A DNA stretch of 64,000 bases from Bacillus sp. SORGH_AS_0510 (GCF_030818775.1 NZ_JAUTAU010000001.1:3662001-3726000), one strand, 5' to 3'; positions 38,052 to 47,704 are shown, numbered from the stretch's first letter. Translations and numbers: made by a program. The notes: generated by a model from the sequence alone, not told the origin.

Positions 38052-38234
38052 TGTTCCTGTCAACTTGTCTGTTGATTTCCGCATCAGGCGCGAGCGGTTC
38101 GTGGGTGTTTCGGCGAGCCTCCTCGGAGAAACGCGCCTGCGGGGTCTCCCCTGAACCATACTCCCACAGGAGTCTTCGCGCCTTCTGCTCCAATCAACAG
38201 GCGTGTCAAATCAACACAGGACTTTAAACTTGCC
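38052..38234 (-). mobile_element. MITE-like repeat, copy 6, inside the mtn operon
   Basis: About 183 bp with diverged ends (CTGTCAAC on the left, TTTAAACTTGCC on the right) and no clear target duplication. The core is intact with inner stem GGCGCGA/TCGCGCC. It fills nearly all of the 217 bases between the mtnB stop and the mtnD start, with sense following the operon. No terminator is beside it, so mtnD translation or transcription may be affected. Confidence 0.88.
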
Positions 38235-38241
38235 TTCTCTT

Positions 38242-38872
38242 TTAGACTACTTTAAATAATTGGTATGGTTTATGTTCGAGCAATCGTAATTGGTAACGGA
38301 ATAGAAATTCGGATGCTTCAAGTATTTTTTTCGCTTCGAATGCATTCCGACCCCAGACTGTGATTCCATGATTCCGAATTAATACGGCTCCGCTATCTTC
38401 GGAAACATGCTCTGAAAATTTATTTGCCAGTGTAGGAATGTGTGCGAAATTACGAATAATCGGTATTTTTAAAACTGCATCTTCTTCCCAATTTATCAAA
38501 GGCTTTAATTAATTCTTGGCCTTTAAAGGTAACCTCACCATGGTCACCATAGACCTCTGAAATGACATTATTATCAATCGTATGAACATGTAAGCTACAA
38601 CCAGCATTGGTTTTACGATAAATTTCCACATGAAGTAGTGTCTCTGCCGACGGTTTTAAATGAGTCTCTTCTACAGGACGACCAAATTCATCTACAAGTA
38701 AAAAGTCTTCAGATGTCCGTTTGCGTTTATCCTTTCCGCTTGCTGTTACCAAAAATTGAAGCGGATGATCACTCACCTTAATTGCAAGGTTTCCACTTGT
38801 CCCCATAAACCAATCTCTCTCTGCCAATTCATCCTTAATATCGGCTAATTCTGCCCATCTTTCCTTTAACAT
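38242..38872 (-). pseudogene. mtnB: Methylthioribulose-1-phosphate dehydratase, frameshifted
   Basis: 631 nt, one base more than a multiple of three. From ATG 38872 the first frame runs to AFDKL and then goes off as GRRCSF; the +1 frame continues as [20 protein letters not shown] to the normal C-terminus. Removing one base at about 38486 (GATAAATTGGG) would give AFDKWEEDA and a normal 209-residue MtnB. Zinc/class II aldolase-type motifs are intact: [10 protein letters not shown] and RNHGITVWG. Either a real inactivating mutation or a sequencing error. Confidence 0.85.
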
Positions 38873-39538
38873 AGTTCACCCACCTCAATTCTTTTATTGA
38901 TTTCCTCGATACAATCGAAGAAAGTATGAAACCCTTGATGGTTAATACCCCATTCCATACATTTTTCCTGAAGCAAATCCCTTGCTAACAACAAAGTCCG
39001 CATGTTTAGCCGCCTCTAAATCCGTTACAGAATCGCCAATTACGATTTTGAAACTCTCATTTGGATGGTTCAGTTTACGCATTATACTTGGCTTACAACA
39101 ACCACAATCATTGTTACAATAGGAATCGCATTCATGCGGCCAGAGAATTTTGATTGTTTCTCCTGAAAAATCCGAATGATTACAATAGACTCCATCAAAT
39201 GGGGCGTATTCTGCCAAGATTGGATGAACAAAAAAATCTATCCCGCCACTTACAATGTAGAGTGGAATCCCTTTTTCACGCACAAAAGCTACAAACTCCT
39301 TGAAACCAGGTCTAATTTTTGCATTTTCGATTGCGAACTCCGTTATCTCTTTCTTCTTATCACTAGGTAATAAGGAAAATAATTTCCCTACACCCTCATT
39401 AATGGAAATCTGTCGCGATAGAATTAAATCCTTAATTTCCACCCATTCGGGAGGAGCAAATTTTTTCATTATGGCAATGATGTTATCACTTTCAGTAACA
39501 GTCCCGTCAAAATCACAATAAATAACCGGCTTTGCCAT
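38866..39538 (-). pseudogene. mtnX: HK-MTPenyl-1-P phosphatase, frameshifted
   Basis: 673 nt, one base more than a multiple of three. The main frame gives 198 residues ending oddly as VVSKGFASGKMYGMGY. In the shifted frame the sequence goes on as LARDLLQEKCMEWGINHQ and ends at 38866, overlapping mtnB by seven bases, which restores a normal 223-residue MtnX and the usual operon overlap. HAD phosphatase motifs DFDGTVTESDN and GDSVTDLEAA are intact. The extra base lies near GTTGTTA at about 38991. Confidence 0.85.
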
Positions 39539-40750
39539 CTATACCGTCACCTCAGCATTTCCCCATAGCTTTAGCGCAGTTTTTAGTTCATCATACTGTT
39601 TAGCCCCTTCTGCTAATGTCAATCCTCGCAGATTTGCATCAACAGCTTGGCGGAAGGCAAGACCTCCCCCACGAGCACCATCTGGATGACCATGAACGCC
39701 GCCACCTGCATTTATCACTGAGTCAATACCAAAATCACGGATTAACAAGGAAACCAATCCAGGATGAATTCCTGCTGATGGTACTGGAAATGCCTTTTTA
39801 AAAACATCCTCTATTGTCAATTCACTTGCAATTGAAAGGGCCGCAGTTTTCTCTAGCGCAACCGTTCCGTATGGTGATGGGAAAAGGGATAAATCAGCAC
39901 CTGCATAACGAAGCAACTTCCCGAGAAGCAAGGAATGGGAAAGGCCAAATTCCGGCGAAGAGGTCAATGCCCCGCTAACAGCAGGATGAGCCATTAACGG
40001 CAACCCAATTTCATTGTCCTCTCTCAACTCTTGTAGAACATCCAATCCATAAGAGAACACATTAAATAATAATAAATCGGCACCAAGTTCAGCGGCCTTT
40101 TTTGCCTTATTCTTCAATTGTGATGTTCTTCCTGTTAGGTTTACTGCATATAGGGTTCTGTGCCCGGTTTCTTCATGGACCTCTCTTAAGACTTGTTTCC
40201 CCGCTGTTATTCTTTGCTCAAAAGGAGTAAGCGCGTTTTCAAATAGGATTTCATCGTCCTTGACTAAATCCACTCCACCTAGAGCTTGTTGCTTTAACTG
40301 CTCTGCTAAAAAGTGAATATCCTTACCAAGCACTCCTTTAAAAATGCTCATAACTAGTGGTCTATCATAAACGTTTATTTTTTCTCGAATCCCTTCGATA
40401 CCGAATCTAGGACCAGGGAAATGACTTTTTAAGACATCATCAAACTGTAAATCTAGTAATTTTATTTTTCCATCTAGTGATAATTTTCCGAAAACAGTGG
40501 TTAGAATCGCTGGTAAATCATTAGAGAAATTTAGGGTTGGATAAGCAATTCGTATAATCGCCTGACCCTCTTTTTCCCAATCTTTCCCCTCAATGGAAAC
40601 GACTCTGCCCTTATGCTTACGCAGTTGGTTTTGTTCGAGTTCAGGAAGGTTGGTCCAAGAACCAACGGTTAATCCAAGGGCTATTTCCTCGGCTTTTTTT
40701 TCAGGATTATTTTCATCATGTACAAGATATGTAGCAATAATTTCAGTCAT
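39539..40750 (-). CDS. mtnW: DK-MTP-1-P enolase (RuBisCO-like)
   Basis: 403 residues from ATG 40750 ([10 protein letters not shown]). RuBisCO-like protein type: the carbamylated Lys lies in [12 protein letters not shown], and phosphate-binding [15 protein letters not shown] is near the C-terminus. It tautomerises 2,3-diketo-5-methylthiopentyl-1-phosphate in methionine salvage. First gene of mtnWXBD, below an S-box riboswitch. It ends one base from the mtnX start. Confidence 0.95.
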   Translation of the reverse strand: MTEIIATYLVHDENNPEKKAEEIALGLTVGSWTNLPELEQNQLRKHKGRVVSIEGKDWEKEGQAIIRIAYPTLNFSNDLPAILTTVFGKLSLDGKIKLLDLQFDDVLKSHFPGPRFGIEGIREKINVYDRPLVMSIFKGVLGKDIHFLAEQLKQQALGGVDLVKDDEILFENALTPFEQRITAGKQVLREVHEETGHRTLYAVNLTGRTSQLKNKAKKAAELGADLLLFNVFSYGLDVLQELREDNEIGLPLMAHPAVSGALTSSPEFGLSHSLLLGKLLRYAGADLSLFPSPYGTVALEKTAALSIASELTIEDVFKKAFPVPSAGIHPGLVSLLIRDFGIDSVINAGGGVHGHPDGARGGGLAFRQAVDANLRGLTLAEGAKQYDELKTALKLWGNAEVTV

Positions 40751-40779
40751 TCTTTTCAACTTCCCTTCAAAAAAAACAT

Positions 40780-40806
40780 AAAAAACCTCTTCGAAAAGAA
40801 GAGGTT
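40780..40806 (-). terminator. S-box terminator of the mtnW leader
   Basis: Reverse-strand stem AACCTCTTC / GAAGAGGTT followed by six T. It is the expression platform of the riboswitch: formed when SAM is bound. Confidence 0.9.
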
Positions 40807-40825
40807 AGCATCAAGAAACTAACAT

Positions 40826-40934
40826 CTTCTCATCTTTCAGCCAGTTGCTGCAAGAATTAGCACCGTGCTTAACTTTAGTTAAGTCGGTTGCCGGGCTTCA
40901 TAGGGCTTTTCCCTCCACCTGCTCTTGATAAGAA
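40826..40934 (-). promoter_or_regulatory. SAM-I (S-box) riboswitch before mtnW
   Basis: On the reverse strand: TCTTATC...GAGCAGGTGGAGGGA, GAAGCCCGGCAACC, GCACGGTGCTAATTC and the closing GATGAGAA. These are the conserved S-box elements (P1, the kink-turn GA pairs and the P3-P4 cores). High SAM should stop transcription of mtnWXBD. Confidence 0.95.
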
Positions 40935-40982
40935 AACGATTCGTAATTATTCACATTTTTAAGTTGTAAAACTTTATTTTGG

Positions 40983-41011
40983 ATTATCGCAAGAAAAAAA
41001 ACATTTGTCAA
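40983..41011 (-). promoter_or_regulatory. SigA promoter of the mtnW operon
   Basis: TTGACA (41006-41011), 17-base spacer, GATAAT (40983-40988), about 50 bases before the riboswitch and right after the mtnE stop. Confidence 0.8.
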
Positions 41012-41012
41012 C

Positions 41013-42191
41013 CTATTTTTTGAACATTTCTAAACAACTAATTCTTCTGACAGCTTCAGCCAACCGATCTTCGGATGATAATAACCCTACACGAACAAAG
41101 CCCTCACCGAATTCACCAAAACCAATACCAGGTGCAACCATAATGTGTGCTTGGTCAAGCAGGATTTCAGCAAATTGTGCGGATGTGTACCCGTCTGGTA
41201 CCTTAAGCCATGCAAAAAAAGACCCGTTAGGCGCTTTCACATCCCACCCAATCGAACGTAGACCGTTAATTAACACACCTTTTCTGCGTTCATACAGTTC
41301 GTTTAATTCTTTTACACAATCTTGAGACCCAGTTAAGGCAGTAGCTGCTGCTTCCTGAACAGCTCCAAATATACTTACATAAAGATGATCCTGAAGAAGT
41401 TCAATCGCTGAAATCACACTCTCATTCCCCACAGCAAAACCAACACGCCAGCCCGCCATATTATAGGTTTTAGATAGTGTGTAGATCTCGATTCCTACTT
41501 CTTTTGCCCCTTCGGTTTCTAGGAAACTGATTGGTCTATGACCGTCGAAACCGATGGCACCGTAAGCAAAATCATGAACAACACAAATATTGTGATCGTT
41601 TGCTAGTTTCACTGTTTCTATGAAAAATTCTTCAGTGGCAACAGCACCAGTAGGATTATTAGGGTAATTCAGAAACATGACCTTTGCTTTTGATAACGTA
41701 TCGGAAGAAAGTTCGTTGTAGTCAGGTAAAAATGCATTTTTCTCCCTCAATGGCATTGTAACCATGTCTGCTTTTGCCAGTGCAACCCCCGACCAATAAT
41801 CCGGATAGCCAGGATCGGGTACAAGAATGGTATCACCCGGATTTAACAAACATTGAGGAATCTCCACAAGTCCTGCTTTGCCCCCAAAAAGGATAGCCAC
41901 TTCCTTATCAGGATTGATCGTTACGCCATACTCTCTAAAGTAAAAATCAGCTGCAGCCTGCTTTAAATATCTATGCCCCTGAAACGGAGAATATTTATGA
42001 TTGATCGGGTTAGCTGCCGCCTCCTGTAATTTGGACACGATATGTTCCGGTGTTGGCTGATCAGGGTTTCCTTGTCCTAAATTTATAACGTCATGCCCTT
42101 CGGCAATATACTCACCAACCTTCTTTACAAGGCCTGCAAAAAATTGTTTTGGCAGACTATTTAAAAGCTCTGATGGTGGAAATTGTTTCAT
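41013..42191 (-). CDS. mtnE: Methionine salvage aminotransferase MtnE
   Basis: 392 residues, PLP class I aminotransferase. Substrate motif VINLGQGNPDQPTPEHIV, PLP Lys in YTLSKTYNMAGWRVGFA. It converts 2-keto-4-methylthiobutyrate to methionine. ATG 42191 (MKQFPPSELLNSLP) follows AGGTGAGAG; an in-frame ATG at 42242 lacks a ribosome site. No S-box lies before it. It is divergent from mtnU. Confidence 0.93.
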   Translation of the reverse strand: MKQFPPSELLNSLPKQFFAGLVKKVGEYIAEGHDVINLGQGNPDQPTPEHIVSKLQEAAANPINHKYSPFQGHRYLKQAAADFYFREYGVTINPDKEVAILFGGKAGLVEIPQCLLNPGDTILVPDPGYPDYWSGVALAKADMVTMPLREKNAFLPDYNELSSDTLSKAKVMFLNYPNNPTGAVATEEFFIETVKLANDHNICVVHDFAYGAIGFDGHRPISFLETEGAKEVGIEIYTLSKTYNMAGWRVGFAVGNESVISAIELLQDHLYVSIFGAVQEAAATALTGSQDCVKELNELYERRKGVLINGLRSIGWDVKAPNGSFFAWLKVPDGYTSAQFAEILLDQAHIMVAPGIGFGEFGEGFVRVGLLSSEDRLAEAVRRISCLEMFKK

Positions 42192-42311
42192 TACTCTCTC
42201 ACCTGCTAACTCTTTACAAATTTTTGTTGAAATTCTAGTCACAAATGATATAACTTTTATAACAGCTTGTAAAGAAAAAATTCTGATATTTCGAACCGGA
42301 GGGAAAATTCC

Positions 42312-43097
42312 TTGAAATTAAATATTTCTTGTATACAAATGGATATCGCCTTTGGTAATCCAACTGAAAACTATCTTGCCGCAGAAAGACTAATCGAAAT
42401 GGCAATGGAAACCAAACCTGACATTCTCGTCTTACCTGAACTTTGGACTACCGGATATGACTTAACACGACTTGATGAAATTGCAGATAAGCAAGCGAAA
42501 CAAACGATACAATTTCTACAGGAGTCAGCTAAAAAGTATCAAGTTCATTTCGTGGGAGGATCCGTTGCAAACCATAATGAAAACGGAGTAAAAAACACTT
42601 TGATCATCATTAACAAAGAAGGCCAATTGATCCACCAATATAGTAAATTGCATTTATTCAAGCTCATGGATGAGCACCTTTACTTAGAGGCAGGTACAGA
42701 AAAAGGCTTATTCCAATTAGACAATCAGTCGTTTGCTGGGGTTATTTGTTATGACATTCGTTTTCCAGAATGGATCCGAGCTCATAGTTCAGAGGGGGCT
42801 GAGGCGCTATTTGTTGTTGCGGAATGGCCCAAACCTCGCCTAACTCACTGGAGAGCCTTGCTAATTTCTCGTGCCATTGAAAATCAATGCTATGTAATTG
42901 CATGTAATCGTTCTGGAAGCGATCCTAATAACAAATTTGCCGGGCACAGTATGATAATTGATCCTTGGGGTGAGGTCATCGCTGAAGCTGGAGAGGCAGA
43001 AGAAATTCTATCTGCAGAATTAAATATGGACCTTGTCAAAGATATTCGCAGCCAAATTCCAATCTTCGCAGACAGAAAGCCAGAATATTACCGTTAG
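42312..43097 (+). CDS. mtnU: Carbon-nitrogen hydrolase MtnU (omega-amidase type)
   Basis: 261 residues, nitrilase superfamily. The catalytic triad is visible: Glu in LPELWTTG, Lys in YSKLHLFK and Cys in GVICYDIRFPEW. MtnU family members are thought to act as omega-amidases on alpha-ketoglutaramate, the by-product of MtnE when glutamine is the amino donor. TTG start with GGAGGG ten bases upstream. The next gene, mtnK, has its own riboswitch and promoter. Confidence 0.9.
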   Translation: MKLNISCIQMDIAFGNPTENYLAAERLIEMAMETKPDILVLPELWTTGYDLTRLDEIADKQAKQTIQFLQESAKKYQVHFVGGSVANHNENGVKNTLIIINKEGQLIHQYSKLHLFKLMDEHLYLEAGTEKGLFQLDNQSFAGVICYDIRFPEWIRAHSSEGAEALFVVAEWPKPRLTHWRALLISRAIENQCYVIACNRSGSDPNNKFAGHSMIIDPWGEVIAEAGEAEEILSAELNMDLVKDIRSQIPIFADRKPEYYR

Positions 43098-43140
43098 ACT
43101 GTTTTAAAAGTTAAAAATTAATATTGTTTTCAAAATTTAG

Positions 43141-43170
43141 TTGACACCTCTCTTTTCAACCTGTTATAGT
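43141..43170 (+). promoter_or_regulatory. SigA promoter of mtnK
   Basis: TTGACA (43141-43146), 18-base spacer, TATAGT (43165-43170), then the S-box starting at 43206. Confidence 0.8.
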
Positions 43171-43205
43171 TTTTATCATACTGAAAAAATAGAATATTAG
43201 ATTTA

Positions 43206-43363
43206 CTCTTATCACGAGCAGGCTGAGGGATTTGGCCCTTTGAAGCCCAGCAACCGACCATACAACAACTAAAGTAGTGCGCTAAAGAAAGTGAATGCGC
43301 AGGAAACTTTATATGGCACGGTGCTAATTCCAACAGAAGGATGTCCTTTCTGAGAGATAAGAG
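43206..43363 (+). promoter_or_regulatory. SAM-I (S-box) riboswitch before mtnK
   Basis: CTCTTATCACGAGCAGGC, GGCCCTTTGAAGCCC-AGCAACC, GGCACGGTGCTAATTCC and closing GAGATAAGAG. P1 pairs CTCTTATC with GATAAGAG. The stem between the conserved cores (about 43262-43315) is longer than in the mtnW copy. Confidence 0.95.
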
Positions 43364-43385
43364 GTGTGAAGAATAGATCTCTTCT

Positions 43386-43416
43386 AGCCTCTTTCAGATA
43401 AGAAAGAGGCTTTTTT
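43386..43416 (+). terminator. S-box terminator before mtnK
   Basis: AGCCTCTTTC / GAAAGAGGCT stem followed by six T; the OFF platform of the mtnK riboswitch. Confidence 0.92.
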
Positions 43417-43468
43417 GTGCGCAAAGCCAAAGCACAAACTGAGCCTCCAAATTTAGGAGGAATTGAAA

Positions 43469-44653
43469 ATGAGTCTACTAAAACAATCAACTTACCAACC
43501 ATTAACTGAAGCCTCTGCTATTAACCTAGCTCTTGATTTAAATATTTTCACAGAAAAAGCTGACCTCACTTGTAAGGAAATTGGTGATGGCAATCTTAAT
43601 CTTGTCTTTCACTTGGTAGATCAAGAATCAGGAAAAAGTGTCATTATTAAACAAGCGCTCCCTTATGCAAAGGTCGTAGGAGAAAGCTGGCCATTAACAC
43701 TTAAACGAGCAACCATCGAAGCAGAAGCCTTAAAGATATTTGGTCATATTGCACCTAACTACGTTCCAAAGGTCTACTACACGGATGAAGTTCTAGCGGT
43801 AACTGTTATGGAGGACTTGTCCCACCTTATAATTGCTCGAACTGGCTTTATTAGAGGCGAAACGTACCCGCTTATTTCTAAGCACTTAGGAGAATATCTC
43901 GCTAAAACAATATTCTTCACTTCAGATTATGCCTTAACCCCTGCTGCAAAAAAGGCACAGGTACAGAAATTTATTAACCCAGAGCTTTGTAAGATAACTG
44001 AAGATTTAATCTTTACAGATCCGTTCTATGACGCGGAAACAAATGAATTTGAGGTTGGCTTGAAGCCTGAAGTAGAAGAGCTTTGGCAGGATGAAGAGCT
44101 AAAGTTCCACGTGAATGTATTGAAAAGAACCTTCTTAACTGAGGCTGAATCACTCCTTCATGGAGATTTGCATACTGGAAGTGTTTTTGCTGACAATATT
44201 GAAACAAAAGTTATCGATCCTGAATTTGCCTATTATGGACCTGCTGGTTTTGACATTGGTCAAGTATTTGCCAATCTACTCTTCCAAGTTATTGTGAATG
44301 TACCTAAGCGCGATTTGTTTCTAACTCATGTTGAAACAGTGTGGAATGTTTTTGAAGAACAATATACTCAATTATGGAATACTGAAAATAAAGAACCATT
44401 AGCTAAAACACCTTCATTTTTACAATTTCAACTGGCTAAATTCTTCGAAGATTCAATCGGCTTTGCCGGTTGCGAGTTAATCAGAAGAACTATTGGTCTC
44501 GCTCATGTAGCTGATTTAGATGGAATTGCTGATGAAGGATCAAAATTAGCTGCCAAACGTTTAACGCTAAAGTTAGGAAAAGTCCTTGTAAAACAGCGAA
44601 AAGAAATAAAAGACCTTCCTGCTTTCATTCGCACAGTTAAAGAAGTACTCTAA
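43469..44653 (+). CDS. mtnK: Methylthioribose kinase
   Basis: 394 residues from ATG 43469, eight bases after AGGAGG; a TTG at 43463 is less likely. APH-like kinase: ATP site GDGNLNLVFHL, catalytic ESLLHGDLHTGSVF and metal motif VIDPEFAYYGPAGFD. It phosphorylates 5-methylthioribose. Its usual partner mtnA (the isomerase) does not follow; a terminator does. Confidence 0.95.
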   Translation: MSLLKQSTYQPLTEASAINLALDLNIFTEKADLTCKEIGDGNLNLVFHLVDQESGKSVIIKQALPYAKVVGESWPLTLKRATIEAEALKIFGHIAPNYVPKVYYTDEVLAVTVMEDLSHLIIARTGFIRGETYPLISKHLGEYLAKTIFFTSDYALTPAAKKAQVQKFINPELCKITEDLIFTDPFYDAETNEFEVGLKPEVEELWQDEELKFHVNVLKRTFLTEAESLLHGDLHTGSVFADNIETKVIDPEFAYYGPAGFDIGQVFANLLFQVIVNVPKRDLFLTHVETVWNVFEEQYTQLWNTENKEPLAKTPSFLQFQLAKFFEDSIGFAGCELIRRTIGLAHVADLDGIADEGSKLAAKRLTLKLGKVLVKQRKEIKDLPAFIRTVKEVL

Positions 44654-44663
44654 TGAAGAAACA

Positions 44664-44696
44664 GGAGGTTGACTAGTTTACAGTCAACCTCTCTTT
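44664..44696 (+). terminator. Terminator of mtnK
   Basis: GAGGTTGACT / AGTCAACCTC stem, then TCTTTAATT; right after mtnK, showing mtnK is alone. Confidence 0.85.
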
Positions 44697-44698
44697 AA

Positions 44699-45283
44699 TT
44701 ATGGCTTAGCCCACATTTCTTCTGGGTTTAATTCATATATACTGTTTTCTCGATACATATAATGATTAATAATGAATTCTCGTCGGATTGTTGCAAAATC
44801 ATCATGGAATTGCTTAATATACTCGTTTAAATCTTTTTCTTCGTACTTTGTTCCTGCTTTCAACCCCTTCACGATGTGCTCAAAAACGATTAATTTTTTC
44901 TTTCTTTGTGCCGGTATGCTTTTTAATTTACCATCCTTCGTAAAGAAATTATCCAAGACCTTTTGTCTTTCCATACTAGCCTCTACCATGTTTCCAAGCT
45001 CCTCTCCTCTTTTTTCAAGCAGCTGTGTAAGAACTTGTGCCTGCTGTTTAATCATTGATTCATTTAAATAGAAGTAAATCGTATTTTTATCTCTTCTTTC
45101 ATACACCACATGAATTTCCCTTAATTTTTTTAAATGATGAGTAATGGTCGGAGCTGTTAGCCCAAGTTTGCCAGCGATCGCCTGACCATGTAAAGGCCCT
45201 TTTGCTAATAGAGCAACAATTCTTACTCTTGTTGGATCACCCATAGTTTTATAAAAGGCTACTAAACGGTTTAGCTGCATCAT
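44699..45283 (-). CDS. ArsR-type regulator with DUF2087 domain
   Basis: 194 residues. Winged-helix N-terminus: MGDPTRVRIVALLAKGPLHG, recognition helix TAPTITHHLKKLREI and wing YERRDKNTIYFYLN. Residues about 115-185 (KLKSIPAQRKKKLIVFEHI ... RREFIINHYMYRENS) match DUF2087, which often follows an ArsR HTH. No metal-site Cys pair is seen. Target unknown; the 2-oxoacid oxidoreductase genes lie downstream on the same strand after a 126-base gap... but in order they are upstream of this gene, so this is a separate unit. Confidence 0.8.
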   Translation of the reverse strand: MMQLNRLVAFYKTMGDPTRVRIVALLAKGPLHGQAIAGKLGLTAPTITHHLKKLREIHVVYERRDKNTIYFYLNESMIKQQAQVLTQLLEKRGEELGNMVEASMERQKVLDNFFTKDGKLKSIPAQRKKKLIVFEHIVKGLKAGTKYEEKDLNEYIKQFHDDFATIRREFIINHYMYRENSIYELNPEEMWAKP

Positions 45284-45365
45284 CGTTATACACCCCTAAT
45301 TTCGATATTCATCTAATTAGATATATATCAAAATTTAATTTTTCTGTCAATCATAAAAGCAAAAG

Positions 45366-45397
45366 AAAAAGCAAAGTGCGCATGACACTTCGCTTTC
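45366..45397 (-). terminator. Terminator of the 2-oxoacid oxidoreductase genes
   Basis: AAAGCGAAGTG / CACTTTGCTTT with T5 on the reverse strand just after the stop. Confidence 0.8.
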
Positions 45398-45409
45398 TCA
45401 ACCACCAAA

Positions 45410-47704
45410 TTATAGAAGTGGATTCTCATGTTTAGCCTTTAATCGCTGCCATCTTTTTTCAACTTCATCCTCAAACTCTTCTAAAATAGGTTTATTTTCA
45501 TCTTTTAATAAGTGTTTTGTTTTGCCCATATATTTCAACCACTCTGCCAATGGTATCCGTTTGTTCTTTTCCTCCGGATTGTAAGTGATTGTTGTAACCC
45601 CTTGTTCTACTTCGTAAAGTGGGTAGAAACATGAATTTACAGCTGCTTCAACAATTGTGGTACCGTATCGATCATCTGATTTCCAGTTTAGCGGGCAAGT
45701 AATTAGAAGCTTTCCATATACAGTTCCTACATTCTGTGCGTACCACTGAGCTTTTGCCCCTTTTTTAATAAGGTCTTGAGGGAAAGCTTCTGAGCCTGTA
45801 AACACATAAGGAATATTAGTTGATGCCATAATTTGCGCTGTATCCTTATGATGGAACGCCTTTCCTCTTTGCATTTTTCCGACTCCAGATGTACTTGTCA
45901 TATGACCAATCGGTGTGGAATACGACATTTGCGAACCAGTATTCATGTACCCTTCATTATCATATTCAAGCATTATTAGCTTATGGCCGCGAAGTGCCGT
46001 ACCAATTGCTGAACCCATACCGATATCCATACCGCCATCTCCGGTAATCATAACAAACGTTGCATCATCAGATACTTGGATTTCACCGCGCCGCTTTAGT
46101 TCCATAAATGCCTCAACTGTACCCGATAGGGTTGCTGCACCATTTTGGAATAAGTTATGAATCATTGTTTGCTTATGTGAAGTATGCGGATAAGCTGTTG
46201 TTGTCACATAAGCACAACCTGTTTGGAATAATGTAACAATATCTCCTTCAATGCCTTTAAAGAACAGCTCCAGACCAGCAAATATGCCACATCCGGGACA
46301 AGCACCATGACCTGAGGCAATCCTCTTTGGTTTACCAGTAAGGGCACGAAGCGGCGGGATTTTCACCTTTAACTTATTCGTTTCCTCATCCATTTTCACA
46401 TCAATTAATCCTGATTTATATACATCACCATGTTGCGGTAAAATAACTGGCTTTAGTATTTTCTCAGGGTTACCTGGGATATGGCCATAGTAATCAAATG
46501 GTTTCTCGGCATAGCCTTTGATCTTTGCTTCAATAGCCATTTCAAAAAACTTCTCAGCATCACTTGCATAGAAATCTTTTCCACCAAGGCCGAAAACACG
46601 GCTTAGTACAATAGTTTGGTTATTACGGTCATCCTGTAAAGCCGACTTAACTTCATGCGTTAAGTTAGGGCCATTGGCTCCATAAGAATCTGCCCGTTCA
46701 CCAATTAGCAAGGATTTTACATTTTTTAGCGCTTCTCGAATCTCCCTGGCAGGGAACGGACGAATAATATTCGGACTGATGACCCCGGCTTTAATTCCCT
46801 TGGCACGGAGCTGGTCCACTACATCTTTAGCTGATTCTGCTGCAGAATTTAATAGGAAGAGAGCCACTTCTGCACCTTCCATTTTATATAAATCAAGAAC
46901 AGGGTATTCCCTTCCAGATAATTTTGCATACTCTGCTGCCACTTCTTTAAATACCGCTCCGGCATTATACATAGCTTCGGATTGTTGGAAGTGATTATTG
47001 ATAAAGTCATCACCGCTCATATGTGCCCCAATAGTAACCGGTTTTTTTGGATCTCTGGCAAAATTATAATCAGTTGGACAATCACCAACAAATTGTTGAA
47101 CAACGCGGCGATCCTTGAAGTATTCTACCCTGCGCTTTTGATGGGAAGTGAAAAATCCATCATATGCAACAATAACCGGTAAGCGTACCTTAGAATGTTC
47201 AGCAATTTTTAATGCCATGATATTCATATCATATACTGCTTGAGGTGTTTTGGCAGTTAAAATAACCCATCCAGTGTTTAATGCATAGTAAAGGTCTGAA
47301 TGGTCTCCACGGATATCTAACGGTCCGCTAACTGAGCGTGTAACTAAGTTCATTACCATTGGGAAACGTGTTCCTGATTGTACGGGAAGCTGTTCAATCA
47401 TGTAGAGTAAACCATTCGCACTCGTAGCATTAAATACGCGTGCACCTGTTGCAGCTGCACCATAACAAATCCCGGCAGAACCATGCTCACCATCTGCAGG
47501 AATTAACTTAATATCATGCTCACCCCGTGTTTTCATTTGATCTAGGAATTGAGCCACCTCAGTAGAGGGTGTTATTGGGAAATAGCCCATGATATGATAA
47601 TTGATTTGGGCAGCAGCCATTGCTGCCATTTCGTTACCTGATTCAAACGTTGAGATTTGCTCAGCCATCGCTTGTGTTGTTAATTTATCCTCCATAATTG
47701 CCAT
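45410..47704 (-). CDS. 2-oxoacid:acceptor oxidoreductase, fused alpha-beta
   Basis: 764 residues. N-terminal alpha part (about 1-390) with GNEMAAMAAAQINYHIMGYF and TPSTEVAQFL; the beta part (about 440-740) binds thiamine diphosphate through MITGDGGMDIGMGSAIG and NEGYMNTGSQ, and Fe-S ligands include ACPGCGIFAG. It decarboxylates pyruvate or a related 2-oxoacid and reduces ferredoxin. ATG 47704 overlaps the upstream subunit's stop (TAATG). Substrate choice cannot be told by eye. Confidence 0.9.
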   Translation of the reverse strand: MAIMEDKLTTQAMAEQISTFESGNEMAAMAAAQINYHIMGYFPITPSTEVAQFLDQMKTRGEHDIKLIPADGEHGSAGICYGAAATGARVFNATSANGLLYMIEQLPVQSGTRFPMVMNLVTRSVSGPLDIRGDHSDLYYALNTGWVILTAKTPQAVYDMNIMALKIAEHSKVRLPVIVAYDGFFTSHQKRRVEYFKDRRVVQQFVGDCPTDYNFARDPKKPVTIGAHMSGDDFINNHFQQSEAMYNAGAVFKEVAAEYAKLSGREYPVLDLYKMEGAEVALFLLNSAAESAKDVVDQLRAKGIKAGVISPNIIRPFPAREIREALKNVKSLLIGERADSYGANGPNLTHEVKSALQDDRNNQTIVLSRVFGLGGKDFYASDAEKFFEMAIEAKIKGYAEKPFDYYGHIPGNPEKILKPVILPQHGDVYKSGLIDVKMDEETNKLKVKIPPLRALTGKPKRIASGHGACPGCGIFAGLELFFKGIEGDIVTLFQTGCAYVTTTAYPHTSHKQTMIHNLFQNGAATLSGTVEAFMELKRRGEIQVSDDATFVMITGDGGMDIGMGSAIGTALRGHKLIMLEYDNEGYMNTGSQMSYSTPIGHMTSTSGVGKMQRGKAFHHKDTAQIMASTNIPYVFTGSEAFPQDLIKKGAKAQWYAQNVGTVYGKLLITCPLNWKSDDRYGTTIVEAAVNSCFYPLYEVEQGVTTITYNPEEKNKRIPLAEWLKYMGKTKHLLKDENKPILEEFEDEVEKRWQRLKAKHENPLL

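Noticed and set aside
43130..43502. Reverse frames across the mtnK leader
   Set aside because: They lie over the S-box and its terminator, whose RNA elements explain the sequence.
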